From positions 1 to 64,000 of the forward strand of contig NZ_FWXV01000021.1 of assembly GCF_900176515.1 (NCBI RefSeq): DNA of 64,000 nucleotides. The letters are read 5' to 3'. Position 1 is the stretch's first letter; each line of letters begins with the position of its first letter. The DNA comes from Kibdelosporangium aridum. GTDB taxonomy: Bacteria; Actinomycetota; Actinomycetes; Mycobacteriales; Pseudonocardiaceae. A model generated the notes under the pieces. It was not told where the DNA came from. It made no database searches and worked only from the letters and a program-made list of their open reading frames with translations. The position numbers and the translations under genes are program-made. Shown here piece after piece: positions 33,937 to 42,416 of the stretch.

Positions 33937-36261
33937 ATGAATCTTCCTGACCTGCCGATCCGGGCTGTACTGCCAGAACTGATCCGCACGCTGGCCGGAC
34001 ACGGCACCACGATCCTGGTCGCTCCGCCCGGCACAGGCAAGACCACAGTGGTCCCGTTGGCCCTGAGCGGCCGGGTGATCGTGGCCGAGCCGCGCAGGCT
34101 GGCGGCCCGTGCCGCCGCGGCCAGGATGGCTTCGCTGCTGGGCGAGCCAGTTGGCCGGACGGTCGGATACGCCGTCCGCGGCGACCGCAAAACGTCGAAG
34201 GACACCCGGGTCGAGGTCGTCACGTCCGGCCTGTTGGTCCGGCGGATCCAGCACGACCCCGAGCTGTCCGGTGTGGACACCGTGCTGCTGGACGAGTGCC
34301 ACGAGCGACACCTGGACGCGGATCTTCTGCTCGCGCTGCTGGCCGACGCCCGTGCCCTGCGACCGGACCTGAAGCTGCTGGCCACGAGCGCGACGGTGGC
34401 TGCCGAACCACTGGCCAAGATCCTCGACGACGCACCGATTCTGCAAGTCGAAGCACGCACCTACCCCACCGAGACCGCCTACCTCCCGCCGCTCAGAGGC
34501 GAACGGCTGGAGGCCTGCGTCGCACGGGCGACCCGGCGGGCATTGTCCGAAACGGACGGTGATGTCCTGGTCTTCTTGCCTGGCGCGGCCGAGATCAACC
34601 GCGTCCGGCAGATGTTGGACGGCGTGAACGTGGTCACGCTGCACGGCCGCCTGGCTGCCAAGGACCAGGACGCTGCCCTGAAGCCCACCACTGGGCAACG
34701 GGTTGTCCTGGCCACTGCGGTGGCGGAGTCGAGCTTGACGGTTCCCGGCGTGCGCGCGGTGGTCGATTCGGGCCAGTCGCGGGTGCCGCGAGTGGATCAT
34801 CGCCGTGGCCTGCCAGGCCTGGCCACCGTGCGCACCTCGGCGGCCGTGGCCGATCAGCGGGCAGGCCGGGCGGGTCGTGAAGGCCCTGGCCGGGTCTACC
34901 GGTGCTGGCCGGAGCACGAGCAGTCCACGCTCCCCCGGTATCCGGAGCCGGAGATCCGGGTCGCCGACCTGACCCGGCTGGCGCTGGAGCTGGCCTGTTG
35001 GGGTACGCCGGACGGGTCGGCGTTGCGCTGGTGGGACGCGCCACCGGAGGGTGCGCTCAAGGCAGGGCAAACGGTCTTGCACGACCTGCACGCGTTGAAC
35101 AACGACGGCACACCAACGGACCGTGGCCGCAAGATGGCCGACGTCGGCCTGCACCCGCGACTGGCCAGGGCTTTGCTGGACGGCGGCAAACAGGCGGCCG
35201 ACGTGATCGCGCTCCTGGACGACGACACGCTGGCTGACGACGTCGATCTGGAAAGCGCGCTGCGCAAGGTGAAGAGCTCGCAACGCTGGCGCCGTGAGTC
35301 CCAACGCCTTGCCGCTATGGCGCCGCACACTGACGCGCCCAGCGATCCGGCGAAGGTCGTCGCGCTCGCGTATCCCGAACGACTGGCCAGAAGGCGGGCA
35401 GCGGAGTCCCGTGTCTACCTGATGGCCAGTGGCACAGCGGTGGAACTGCCGCCGGGGACCGGTCTGGATCGGTGGGAATGGCTCGCGATCGCAGTGGCCG
35501 ACCGCAAGCCGGGCGAGAAGCACGGCAAGGTCCGGCTCGCCGCCGCCGCGGACGCCGACCTGGCGACCGAGATCATCGGTTTGTCCGAAAAGGACGAGGT
35601 GTCCTGGAACGGCGATGTCGTCGCTCGCCGGGTGCGTCGCCTCGGCGCGATCGTGCTGACCGAGAAACCGCTGGCCACCCCCGATCCCGCGGCAGTCGAA
35701 GCCGCGCTGCGCGAAGGAATCCGGGCCGAAGGCCTGTCGATCTTGGACTGGGACCCGAAGCTGCTCTCCAGGATGGCACTGCTGCACCGGGCACTTGGCG
35801 AACCGTGGCCGGCCGTCGACCAGGAAGCCATACTGTCCACAGTGGATGTCACTGGCGCACGGAACCGCAAGGACCTCAACAAGATCAATCCGTTGCGGGC
35901 GATGTTGCCGTGGCCCGCGGCCGCCCGGCTGGACGAGCTCGCACCGGAACGCATCGAAGTCCCGTCCGGATCAAGGATCGCGGTGGACTACGACGGCGAA
36001 CGGCCCGTCCTCGCCGTGCGGCTGCAAGAGATCTTCGGTTGGCGGCAGGCGCCAGTGATCGCGGACGGCGAAGTCACCGTGCTGCTGCACCTGCTTTCGC
36101 CCGCAGGCCGTCCCACGGCGGTCACCGACGACCTGGAGTCGTTCTGGGCCAACGGATATCCACAGGTCCGAGCCGAGCTACGGGGTCGCTACCCCAAGCA
36201 CGACTGGCCTGCCGACCCGTTGACCGCTACTCCACCATCCCGGCGAAGAACCCGGCGATGA
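33937..36261 (+). CDS. hrpB: ATP-dependent helicase HrpB
   Basis: A 774-residue DExH helicase. The P-loop is in VAPPGTGKTTVVPLAL; motif II is the DEAH-type DECHERH in VLLDECHERHLDADL; motif III is LLATSATVAAEPLA; VVLATAVAESSLTVPGVRAV and DQRAGRAGREGPGRVYRCW are the domain-2 motifs. The C-terminal region contains the HrpB-specific part (MLPWPAAARLDELAPERIEV). Length fits the family (about 800). The RNA substrate is unknown. It starts at ATG 33937, divergent from the DoxX gene, and overlaps the small convergent membrane protein gene at its 3' end by 35 nt. Confidence 0.92.
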   Translation: MNLPDLPIRAVLPELIRTLAGHGTTILVAPPGTGKTTVVPLALSGRVIVAEPRRLAARAAAARMASLLGEPVGRTVGYAVRGDRKTSKDTRVEVVTSGLLVRRIQHDPELSGVDTVLLDECHERHLDADLLLALLADARALRPDLKLLATSATVAAEPLAKILDDAPILQVEARTYPTETAYLPPLRGERLEACVARATRRALSETDGDVLVFLPGAAEINRVRQMLDGVNVVTLHGRLAAKDQDAALKPTTGQRVVLATAVAESSLTVPGVRAVVDSGQSRVPRVDHRRGLPGLATVRTSAAVADQRAGRAGREGPGRVYRCWPEHEQSTLPRYPEPEIRVADLTRLALELACWGTPDGSALRWWDAPPEGALKAGQTVLHDLHALNNDGTPTDRGRKMADVGLHPRLARALLDGGKQAADVIALLDDDTLADDVDLESALRKVKSSQRWRRESQRLAAMAPHTDAPSDPAKVVALAYPERLARRRAAESRVYLMASGTAVELPPGTGLDRWEWLAIAVADRKPGEKHGKVRLAAAADADLATEIIGLSEKDEVSWNGDVVARRVRRLGAIVLTEKPLATPDPAAVEAALREGIRAEGLSILDWDPKLLSRMALLHRALGEPWPAVDQEAILSTVDVTGARNRKDLNKINPLRAMLPWPAAARLDELAPERIEVPSGSRIAVDYDGERPVLAVRLQEIFGWRQAPVIADGEVTVLLHLLSPAGRPTAVTDDLESFWANGYPQVRAELRGRYPKHDWPADPLTATPPSRRRTRR

Positions 36262-36451
36262 GTCCGACCGCGAAATAGATCAGCACGCCGACAACGGCCA
36301 AGGTGACAATGACCGTCGCAGGCCAGTACTTCCCACGCGTCGCCGCGTGCCAGAACGCACGCAGCTTCGGCAGCTGAGCCTTTCGCGCTCCAGTGGCCCT
36401 GTCCTCGACGCCCATCAGGTCGTCGAGCCCTGCGTCTTCCTCCACGCGCAC
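36227..36451 (-). CDS. Small single-pass membrane protein
   Basis: 74 residues from GTG 36451. A charged N-terminal half (VEEDAGLDDLMGVEDRATGA) is followed by a basic stretch and a transmembrane helix near the C-terminus (VIVTLAVVGVLIYFAVGLIA GFFAG). It resembles short conserved actinobacterial hypotheticals. It is tail-to-tail with hrpB and downstream of the hypothetical gene at 36461 (9-bp gap), so the two may be cotranscribed. Function unknown. Confidence 0.6.
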   Translation of the reverse strand: MRVEEDAGLDDLMGVEDRATGARKAQLPKLRAFWHAATRGKYWPATVIVTLAVVGVLIYFAVGLIAGFFAGMVE

Positions 36452-36460
36452 AAAACTAAC

Positions 36461-36829
36461 TCATAAGTGCGGCAGCGGATCCGGGGGCATGGCATCTGCC
36501 GACCATTCGGCGTCGGCAGCGTTGATTTCGGCCACGTACTCCTCGTCGACCTCGTAGACGCGGCCGCCGAGCTGGAACTCAGGTATCACGCTCAGGTCGA
36601 CCGGCCCGAGCTTGGTGTGCCTCGGATACCTGCGCCACACCGCGTTCGGCCTCGTGCGGCCACCCAGCCCGGTGTCCAGCACGGTGATCGACGAGTCGGT
36701 GACGGCGACGAGGAAGTGTGATGAGCTGTATGGCCCGCCGACCATCGAGGCCGGAAACAAGTAGCTGATCTCTTCCCCTGGTTGCAACAGTGCGCGCACG
36801 TGCGCACGATCACTCGATGACGGTGACAC
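36461..36829 (-). CDS. Conserved hypothetical protein
   Basis: A 122-residue cytoplasmic protein. The start is GTG 36829, with GGGAGG 9 nt upstream; longer frames lack such a site. It reads LLQPGEEISYLFPASMVGGP, FLVAVTDSSITVLDTGLGGR, LGPVDLSVIPEFQLGGRVYE and VDEEYVAEINAADAE. The alternation of strands and the ISYLFPA...VTDSSITVLDTG pattern resemble PH-like (bPH_4/YvbH) domains that sit near membranes. That reading is an inference. No partner beyond the adjacent small membrane protein. Confidence 0.6.
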   Translation of the reverse strand: MSPSSSDRAHVRALLQPGEEISYLFPASMVGGPYSSSHFLVAVTDSSITVLDTGLGGRTRPNAVWRRYPRHTKLGPVDLSVIPEFQLGGRVYEVDEEYVAEINAADAEWSADAMPPDPLPHL

Positions 36830-37029
36830 AGCGCACCACCTCCCACTACCAACTGTGGCAGAACGAGGGGCTGGATTCACTTCGCAAAAGGAGGAAAGTC
36901 GCTGGTCACGTACGGTATTGAGAGGTATCGGCGAGCTGGTATACCAATTACGGGCAGGTTACGGAAAGTCAGATTCCTGCCCAACCGGACCAAGAGGCGT
37001 CCATGCCGTGTTGCGCAAAGTAGCAAAAC

Positions 37030-37230
37030 TCACTTTTCGTCCTTACGGGGCCTGCCCTGACGCCGTTGCCTGGCTGCCTCACTGGGCATGCGGCCTGCTT
37101 CCGACAAGGCCCGGCGCAGCAGGAACTCGATCTGCGCGTTGGTACTGCGCAGTTCGTCGTTCGCCCACCGGGCCAATGCGTCGTGTACCGCGGGATCCAG
37201 TCGCAACAGGACGCTTTTGCGTTCCGCCAC
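37030..37230 (-). CDS. Ribbon-helix-helix DNA-binding protein
   Basis: 66 residues from GTG 37230 (GAGG 9 nt upstream). The sequence MAERKSVLLRLDPAVHDALA followed by RWANDELRSTNAQIEFLLRR is an Arc/CopG-type ribbon-helix-helix domain with a basic tail (RQRRQGRPRKDEK). Such proteins bind DNA as dimers, as autorepressors or antitoxins. It lies 7 nt downstream of the SPFH gene in the same direction, so the two form an operon; this pairing recurs in actinobacteria. No toxin gene is adjacent. Upstream, at 36952-36982, a GGGCAGG/CCTGCCC stem with a 17-nt loop could end this operon. Confidence 0.8.
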   Translation of the reverse strand: MAERKSVLLRLDPAVHDALARWANDELRSTNAQIEFLLRRALSEAGRMPSEAARQRRQGRPRKDEK

Positions 37231-37237
37231 AACAACC

Positions 37238-38164
37238 TCATTGGTAGAGCGAGCCGGTGTTCACCACAGGTTGGGCATCTCGGTCGCCGCATAGCACCAC
37301 CATCAGGTTGCTCACCATGGCGGCCTTCCGTTCCTCGTCGAGCTCGACGACATCGTTCTGGGCCAGCCGGTCCAGCGCCAGCTCGACCATCCCGACCGCG
37401 CCTTCGACGACGAGCTGGCGTGCGGCGACAACCGCGCCTGCCTGCTGACGGCGGAGCATGGCCTGGGCGATCTCGGGAGCGTACGCCAGGTGCGTGAGCC
37501 GCGATTCGATCACCCGCACGCCTGCTGACTCGACGCGCGCGCTGATCTCCGTCGAGAGCTTCTCGGTGATCTCGTCGGCGTTGTCCCGCAAGGAAAGCGC
37601 GTCGGTGCCGTGTGAGTCGTACGGGTAGCTGTTGGCGATGTGCCGGATCGCGGTCTCGGTCTGGATGCTGACGAACTGGACGAAGTCGTCGACCTCGAAC
37701 ATCGCCCGCGCGGTGTCGTTGACCTGCCAGACGACCACGGCCGCGATCTCGATCGGATTGCCGTCCAGCTCGTTGACCTTCATCACCGCGGTCTCGTGGT
37801 TGCGGATCCTGGTGGACACCTTTGCCCTGGTGGTGAACGGATTCACCCAGCGCAGCCCGGATGTCCGGACCGTTCCCACGTACCGGCCGAGGAATTGCAG
37901 CACCCGAGCCTCGCCGGGTGCGACGACGGTGAGCCCGGCAGCGAACACGGTCGAGGCGAGGATCACCAATGCGGCCACCACGACCAGGGCGATACCGACC
38001 GGTTTGTCACCCTCGACGGCCTGTATCACGCCCCAGGCGAGCACACCGGCTCCGGCCAGCTCGCCCACCAGCGCGGCCCCGGCGATCGGCAGCCCGGCCC
38101 GTTCGGTGGCATTGCGTTCCCGCACTCGTGGCACGGGCATGTCGACAGCGATGTCAGTACTCAT
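37238..38164 (-). CDS. SPFH/Band 7 domain membrane protein
   Basis: 308 residues from ATG 38164. Two N-terminal transmembrane segments (LPIAGAALVGELAGAGVLAW; VGIALVVVAALVILASTVFA) precede an SPFH domain (VVAPGEARVLQFLGRYVGTV, RWVNPFTTRAKVSTRIRNHE, IEIAAVVVWQVNDTARAMFE) and a coiled region (YAPEIAQAMLRRQQAGAVVA). Proteins of this kind oligomerise at membranes and organise microdomains. It is first in a two-gene operon with a ribbon-helix-helix regulator. Some relatives are annotated as stomatin/prohibitin-like; no NfeD partner is present. Confidence 0.87.
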   Translation of the reverse strand: MSTDIAVDMPVPRVRERNATERAGLPIAGAALVGELAGAGVLAWGVIQAVEGDKPVGIALVVVAALVILASTVFAAGLTVVAPGEARVLQFLGRYVGTVRTSGLRWVNPFTTRAKVSTRIRNHETAVMKVNELDGNPIEIAAVVVWQVNDTARAMFEVDDFVQFVSIQTETAIRHIANSYPYDSHGTDALSLRDNADEITEKLSTEISARVESAGVRVIESRLTHLAYAPEIAQAMLRRQQAGAVVAARQLVVEGAVGMVELALDRLAQNDVVELDEERKAAMVSNLMVVLCGDRDAQPVVNTGSLYQ

Positions 38165-38200
38165 ACCGACAACCTAGCAAAGTGATATCAGTTTTTCTAC

Positions 38201-39985
38201 CTACCAGGTGTCGACGTTCGGCCGGTTGGCCCGCGCCACCTCCTTCGGCAGGGCCGCGGCGATCCACCGGCGGGTGTCCACCGGGTCGATCACGTCGTCG
38301 ACCTCGAACATGGACGCGGCGTTCAACGCTTTGCCGCGCTCGTAGGCCATCGCGATCATGTTCTCGAGGGTCTCCTTGCGCCGCACGGGATCCGTGATCG
38401 CGTCGAGTTCACGCCGGAAGCCGAGCTTGACCGCGCCCTCAAGACCCATCGCACCGAACTCAGCGGTCGGCCATGCCACCGTGGCGTACGGGATTTTCGC
38501 GCCACCGCCGAACATCGCCATCGCGCCGAGCCCGTACGCCTTGCGCAGCACGACAGCACACATCGGCACGGTCAGGTTCGCGCCTGTCACGAACAGCCGG
38601 CTGAAGTGCCGGACCGTCGCGGTTTTCTCCGACTCCGGGCCGACCATGAACCCAGGGGTGTCGCACAACGACACGATCGGCAGGCCGCGGCTGTCACACA
38701 GTTGCATGAACCGCGCGGCCTTGTCGGCCGCGTCCCGGTCGATCGCGCCGCCGAGATGGCCGGGATTGTTGGCGATCAAGCCCATCGGCCTGCCTTCGAT
38801 GCGGACCAACGCGGTCAGGATCCCCATACCGAACCGCGGGCGGAGCTCCAGCACCGAATCGACGTCGGCGATCCCGTCGATCACCTGACGGACTTCGTAC
38901 GCGCGGACCCGGTTCTCCGGAACGACGTTACGCAACCGCTCCTGGTCCACAGTGGACCAGTCGGCACTGGTGCCGGTGAAATATGACAGGTACTTCTTGG
39001 CCACTCGGACGGCTTCTGCCTCATCGGCAACAGCGATATCGACGACGCCATTGGGCTCCTGAACCGACAACGGCCCAACGTCTTCCGGTGCGACCACGCC
39101 GAGACCGCCACCTTCGATCATCGCGGGGCCGCCCATACCGATCGTGGCATCGGCAGTCGCGATGATCACGTCGCAGCAGCCGAGCAACGCCGCGTTGCCG
39201 GCGAAACATCGGCCAGCCACTACTCCGACGAGCGGAACAAGCCCGGATAGCTTGGCGAACAACGAAAACGCCGGTGCGTCCAGCATCGCGACCAACGGGA
39301 CGTCCGTATCACCCGGCCGCCCGCCTCCACCTTCCGCGAAGAGCACGACCGGCAGCTTGCGCCGGGCCGCCAGCTCGAACATACGGTCTTTCTTGGCATG
39401 GTTGTAAAAGCCTTGCGTGCCCGCGAGAACCGTTGCGTCGTAGGCAACGACAACGCTCTCGCGGCCGTCGATCTCCGCGATGCCCGCGACCATGCCGTCC
39501 GCCGGGGTCTTCTCGACGAGTTCCTCCATCGACCTGCGCTGCCGTTGCGCCGCAACGACCAAGCCGCCGTACTCGACGAAAGTGCCGGGGTCACAGAGGT
39601 CTTCGACGTTCTCGCGGGCCGTTCGCCTGCCCTCGCGATGCCTTCGCTCGACCGCCTCCGGCCTGTTGATGTCCTTCCCCGCCGCTCGCCTCGCGAGAAC
39701 CTCGGCCAGATCCGGCCGGATCCCGTTGTCCACCTGTTCGATGTGATCGGTGTGCGGCGCTGCGACCACTCCAGGCTCGATGGTCACCAACACCTGGTCG
39801 CGACGCACCGTTTCGCCCGCGGTCACGGAGATCTCGCCGACGCGGCCGGCGATCGCAGACGCGACAACGTGTTCCATCTTCATCGACTCGAGTACGACCA
39901 GCTGCTGGCCGGCGGCGACCTGGTCACCAGGGCTGACCGAGACCAGGACGACAGTGCCCTGCATCGGCGCGATGACGGTTTCCAT
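38201..39985 (-). CDS. Fused biotin carrier-carboxyltransferase (acyl-CoA carboxylase subunit)
   Basis: 594 residues. The N-terminal 70 residues are a biotinyl carrier domain with Lys36 in the ESMKMEH motif. After a linker, a complete carboxyltransferase of the AccD/PccB type follows: an N-terminal crotonase-like half (TPADGMVAGIAEIDGRESVV, LFAEGGGGRPGD, GMGGPAMIEGGGLGVV) and a C-terminal half (GLIANNPGHLGGAIDRDAAD, LPIVSLCDTPGFMVGPESEK, FGAMGLEGAVKLGFRREL). It should transfer carboxyl from biotin to an acyl-CoA. The fusion of carrier to carboxyltransferase is less usual; in most actinobacteria biotin is on the AccA-type subunit. No biotin carboxylase is adjacent, so it must use one encoded elsewhere. 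Confidence 0.85.
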   Translation of the reverse strand: METVIAPMQGTVVLVSVSPGDQVAAGQQLVVLESMKMEHVVASAIAGRVGEISVTAGETVRRDQVLVTIEPGVVAAPHTDHIEQVDNGIRPDLAEVLARRAAGKDINRPEAVERRHREGRRTARENVEDLCDPGTFVEYGGLVVAAQRQRRSMEELVEKTPADGMVAGIAEIDGRESVVVAYDATVLAGTQGFYNHAKKDRMFELAARRKLPVVLFAEGGGGRPGDTDVPLVAMLDAPAFSLFAKLSGLVPLVGVVAGRCFAGNAALLGCCDVIIATADATIGMGGPAMIEGGGLGVVAPEDVGPLSVQEPNGVVDIAVADEAEAVRVAKKYLSYFTGTSADWSTVDQERLRNVVPENRVRAYEVRQVIDGIADVDSVLELRPRFGMGILTALVRIEGRPMGLIANNPGHLGGAIDRDAADKAARFMQLCDSRGLPIVSLCDTPGFMVGPESEKTATVRHFSRLFVTGANLTVPMCAVVLRKAYGLGAMAMFGGGAKIPYATVAWPTAEFGAMGLEGAVKLGFRRELDAITDPVRRKETLENMIAMAYERGKALNAASMFEVDDVIDPVDTRRWIAAALPKEVARANRPNVDTW

Positions 39986-40000
39986 GGCGCCGATCCAACA

Positions 40001-40849
40001 TCAAATCTCCCAGCGAAGCCCAATCGTGCCCGACGCGTTGAACTCGATCAGGTGCACCGAGCCAGTCGGACTGGCGGCCAGATCCCATGAGGACGACTCG
40101 ACCCTGGCGCAGCGGGCCGGGACCGCGGCCTGGTCGAACCGGGCCTCCAGCACGTAGTCCCTCGTAGTGCGGTGCAGCCTGCGGACGAACCTGTCCGGCC
40201 GGCCGACATCGACGATCCGGTACTCCATGATGATCGTCTCGCCGCGCGCCAGCGGCGCGTCGAACACCAATTCCGCCACCGTCATCCCGGTTTCCGGATC
40301 GGTATTCAGCGTGCGCACCGCACAGTGCTGGCCCGCGACGATCTCACCGGGCGCATCCCACACCACGATCCAGCGGTCGGCGCCGTCGTGACTGGCGCGC
40401 AGCACATGCCTGCTGGCGACCTCGACCAGCCTGCCCGTGGCGTCCACTTCGATCCGATCGTGCTGGGACAGCCGGGTCAGCCTGCCGTCCGAGGACGTGT
40501 CCACCCCGGCAAGCAAATGCTCGACCGGCGAACCCCACGCCTTGAGCATCGCCTCCGGCCCCTTGGGATGCGCGGCCCGGCCGCGCGGGCGCGGCGGCCC
40601 GAGCAACGACCGCAACGCCTCCGGCGGGAGCTCGAGCACGGCCTCCAGTTCGGCCAGTGCCCGCAACGATTCCGCGCGTTCCGGCCTGCGCCTGCCGGAC
40701 TGCCAATTGCTCAGCGTAGGCACGCTGATCGACACGTCACGTAGCCGCAGCCGGTAGCGGATCCGGTCGAGCGCAAGCCCGCTCGCACTGATCGCCGCCC
40801 GCAGCGCCTCGTGGAAAGGCCCCGCTGCCAGCAGTTCCGGTGTCACCAC
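40001..40849 (-). CDS. XRE-type helix-turn-helix regulator
   Basis: About 282 residues. The N-terminal HTH is FHEALRAAISASGLALDRIR, RLRLRDVSISVPTLSNWQSG then RRRPERAESL, followed by LELPPEALRSLLGP. The C-terminal 180 residues are beta-rich (RTLNTDPETGMTVAELVFDA, DYVLEARFDQAAVPARCARV) and may bind a ligand or partner; the family is common in Pseudonocardiales but uncharacterised. The start is placed at GTG 40849, because a -35/-10 pair sits just ahead of it and implies a leaderless mRNA; an upstream GTG at 40891 would lie within that promoter. Confidence 0.7.
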   Translation of the reverse strand: MVTPELLAAGPFHEALRAAISASGLALDRIRYRLRLRDVSISVPTLSNWQSGRRRPERAESLRALAELEAVLELPPEALRSLLGPPRPRGRAAHPKGPEAMLKAWGSPVEHLLAGVDTSSDGRLTRLSQHDRIEVDATGRLVEVASRHVLRASHDGADRWIVVWDAPGEIVAGQHCAVRTLNTDPETGMTVAELVFDAPLARGETIIMEYRIVDVGRPDRFVRRLHRTTRDYVLEARFDQAAVPARCARVESSSWDLAASPTGSVHLIEFNASGTIGLRWEI

Positions 40850-40885
40850 GGTGCGAACGTAAGCGGCAGTGAAATTCTCTGTCAA
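40850..40885 (-). promoter_or_regulatory. Promoter giving a leaderless transcript
   Basis: On the minus strand TTGACA (40885-40880) is followed after 18 nt by TACGTT (40861-40856). Transcription would begin about at the GTG at 40849, with no room for a ribosome-binding site. Leaderless mRNAs are common in actinobacteria. This is read from sequence only. Confidence 0.5.
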
Positions 40886-40931
40886 TGTCACCCAGTAGGT
40901 GAAACCCTTACGGCTGCACGAAATTGCTCTG

Positions 40932-41648
40932 TCAGAGTGCGCTGTGCGCCAGCCAATGGGCGATGAGTTCCCGTTCTCCGGAAACCACAACGTCGTCAAG
41001 GCTCAAGCGGCGGTACAAAACCAACAACAACTGCTGCACAGAGCCGGACACGGTCACATCGGCCGCGCCGGTCACTGTGCGCTTCCACTGTGGGCCGTCC
41101 GGAGTGCGGATGATCAGCCATCCGTCACCCTGCGTCGAGGACAATCGCAGCGTCTCGCCGTCGCCGCGGAGCTCCGCGTACGCGGGGTTGATGCCCTCAA
41201 TGAGTTCGAGCAAGGAAAGTACTTCGTCGATCCCGTCCGCGGCCAGGCCTGCCGGGATGTCGTAGGAAGTTTCGGCGGTGAGTGCTGCGTCGACCGCGTG
41301 GATCGTGGTGTCGTGCAGCATTCGGCGCAACCAGAAAGACGCGGGCTGCGTACCGCCGAGAAAACTCCAGACTTCCTTGTCCCCCGCCTGGGCCACCGCA
41401 CGCGCGAGCCCCTCGGCGCCCTCCCGCAGCCAAGTCCTCCAGTCAGCCGGCACGTCGCCCTCGTTGGAAAACGGCACAGCTTCGCCGGTTTGGACGATCA
41501 AGGTGGCACGCCGGTGGATCAGCCCGACGTGCGCGACCAAATTGCGCACCGCCCACTCCGGACAGGTCGGCACTCGCTTGCCCGGGTCGAGTCCGGTGAC
41601 GGCGTCGGCGAAGGCATTGGTCTGGTCACGCAGCCAATCGGTATGCAC
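40932..41648 (-). CDS. Maleylpyruvate isomerase-family mycothiol-dependent enzyme
   Basis: 238 residues with the DinB-like four-helix domain (MHTDWLRDQTNAFADAVTGL, VPTCPEWAVRNLVAHVGLIH with metal-ligand His, WLRRMLHDTTIHAVDAALTA with the other His residues) and a C-terminal MDMPI domain (VSGSVQQLLLVLYRRLSLDD). Family members use mycothiol as cofactor to isomerise or conjugate substrates; the substrate here is unknown. It is a tandem paralogue of the next gene (40932 and 41658), about half identical by eye, so a local duplication. The start is ATG 41648. Confidence 0.85.
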   Translation of the reverse strand: MHTDWLRDQTNAFADAVTGLDPGKRVPTCPEWAVRNLVAHVGLIHRRATLIVQTGEAVPFSNEGDVPADWRTWLREGAEGLARAVAQAGDKEVWSFLGGTQPASFWLRRMLHDTTIHAVDAALTAETSYDIPAGLAADGIDEVLSLLELIEGINPAYAELRGDGETLRLSSTQGDGWLIIRTPDGPQWKRTVTGAADVTVSGSVQQLLLVLYRRLSLDDVVVSGERELIAHWLAHSAL

Positions 41649-41657
41649 ATCTTCACC

Positions 41658-42377
41658 TTAGAGAGCCGTGTTCACGAGCCAGTGCGAGATCAAGTCCCGG
41701 TCCCCGGTGACCGTGACGTCGTCGATGCCCAACCGGCCGTAGCAGAGCAGAAGGAGGTTCTGCGCACTCGCCGAGACAGTGACATCGGCGTCATCATCCG
41801 ATCGCTGCCAAGCCACTCCGTCTGGGTTCCGGGTGATCAACCACGCGTTGCCGTTGGCTCGAAGGCGCAGTGTCTGCCCTGTGCCACGCAGGTTGGCGAA
41901 GTGGGGCCGGATCTTCCCGGCGTCCGGGATAGAGACCATCTGCAGTCCCTCTTCGATCCCATCGACGGCCACGTCCGCAGGGATCCGATAGGCGATGCCC
42001 GCCGTGACGGCCGCATCGAAGGAATGAATCACCGTTTCGTGCAGCATCCGGCGCAGCCAGAAGGACGCGGGCAAAGAGCCGATCAAGGTCCATACCTTCT
42101 TGTCCCCGGCCTGGATCACCGCGTCGGCGAGTTCTTCGGCACCAGCCCGAAGCCAAGGACCCCAGTCCTGCGGCACGTCAGCGGTCAACGGATCAAGGAA
42201 TTGCTCGGGCTGGCCGGTTCGAATGATGTTCGCGGTCTGGCGATGGGCGTGGCCGACGTGCGCGACGAGCGCCCGCACTGACCACTCTGGACAGGTCACG
42301 ACCTGCTTGTTCCCGTCAAGACCCGTGACGGCTTCGGCGAATGTCTCGGTCTGGGCGCGTAGCCAGTCGATGTGCAT
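41658..42377 (-). CDS. Maleylpyruvate isomerase-family mycothiol-dependent enzyme, second copy
   Basis: 239 residues from ATG 42377. The same architecture as its neighbour: MHIDWLRAQTETFAEAVTGL, VVTCPEWSVRALVAHVGHAH and WLRRMLHETVIHSFDAAVTA in the DinB-like part, and VSASAQNLLLLCYGRLGIDD at the C-terminus. The 9-bp gap to the downstream paralogue means one operon. The start region is 39 bp from the divergent MerR gene, whose product is the natural candidate regulator of both. Confidence 0.85.
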   Translation of the reverse strand: MHIDWLRAQTETFAEAVTGLDGNKQVVTCPEWSVRALVAHVGHAHRQTANIIRTGQPEQFLDPLTADVPQDWGPWLRAGAEELADAVIQAGDKKVWTLIGSLPASFWLRRMLHETVIHSFDAAVTAGIAYRIPADVAVDGIEEGLQMVSIPDAGKIRPHFANLRGTGQTLRLRANGNAWLITRNPDGVAWQRSDDDADVTVSASAQNLLLLCYGRLGIDDVTVTGDRDLISHWLVNTAL

Positions 42378-42416
42378 GTCCGTACCGTAGAAAGTGCACT
42401 GGGGTGGAGGTTCAAC

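Noticed and set aside
33346..35787. Open frame of 813 codons on the minus strand
   Set aside because: Only its last 165 codons are a real gene (DoxX/MauE-type); the rest is antisense to hrpB.
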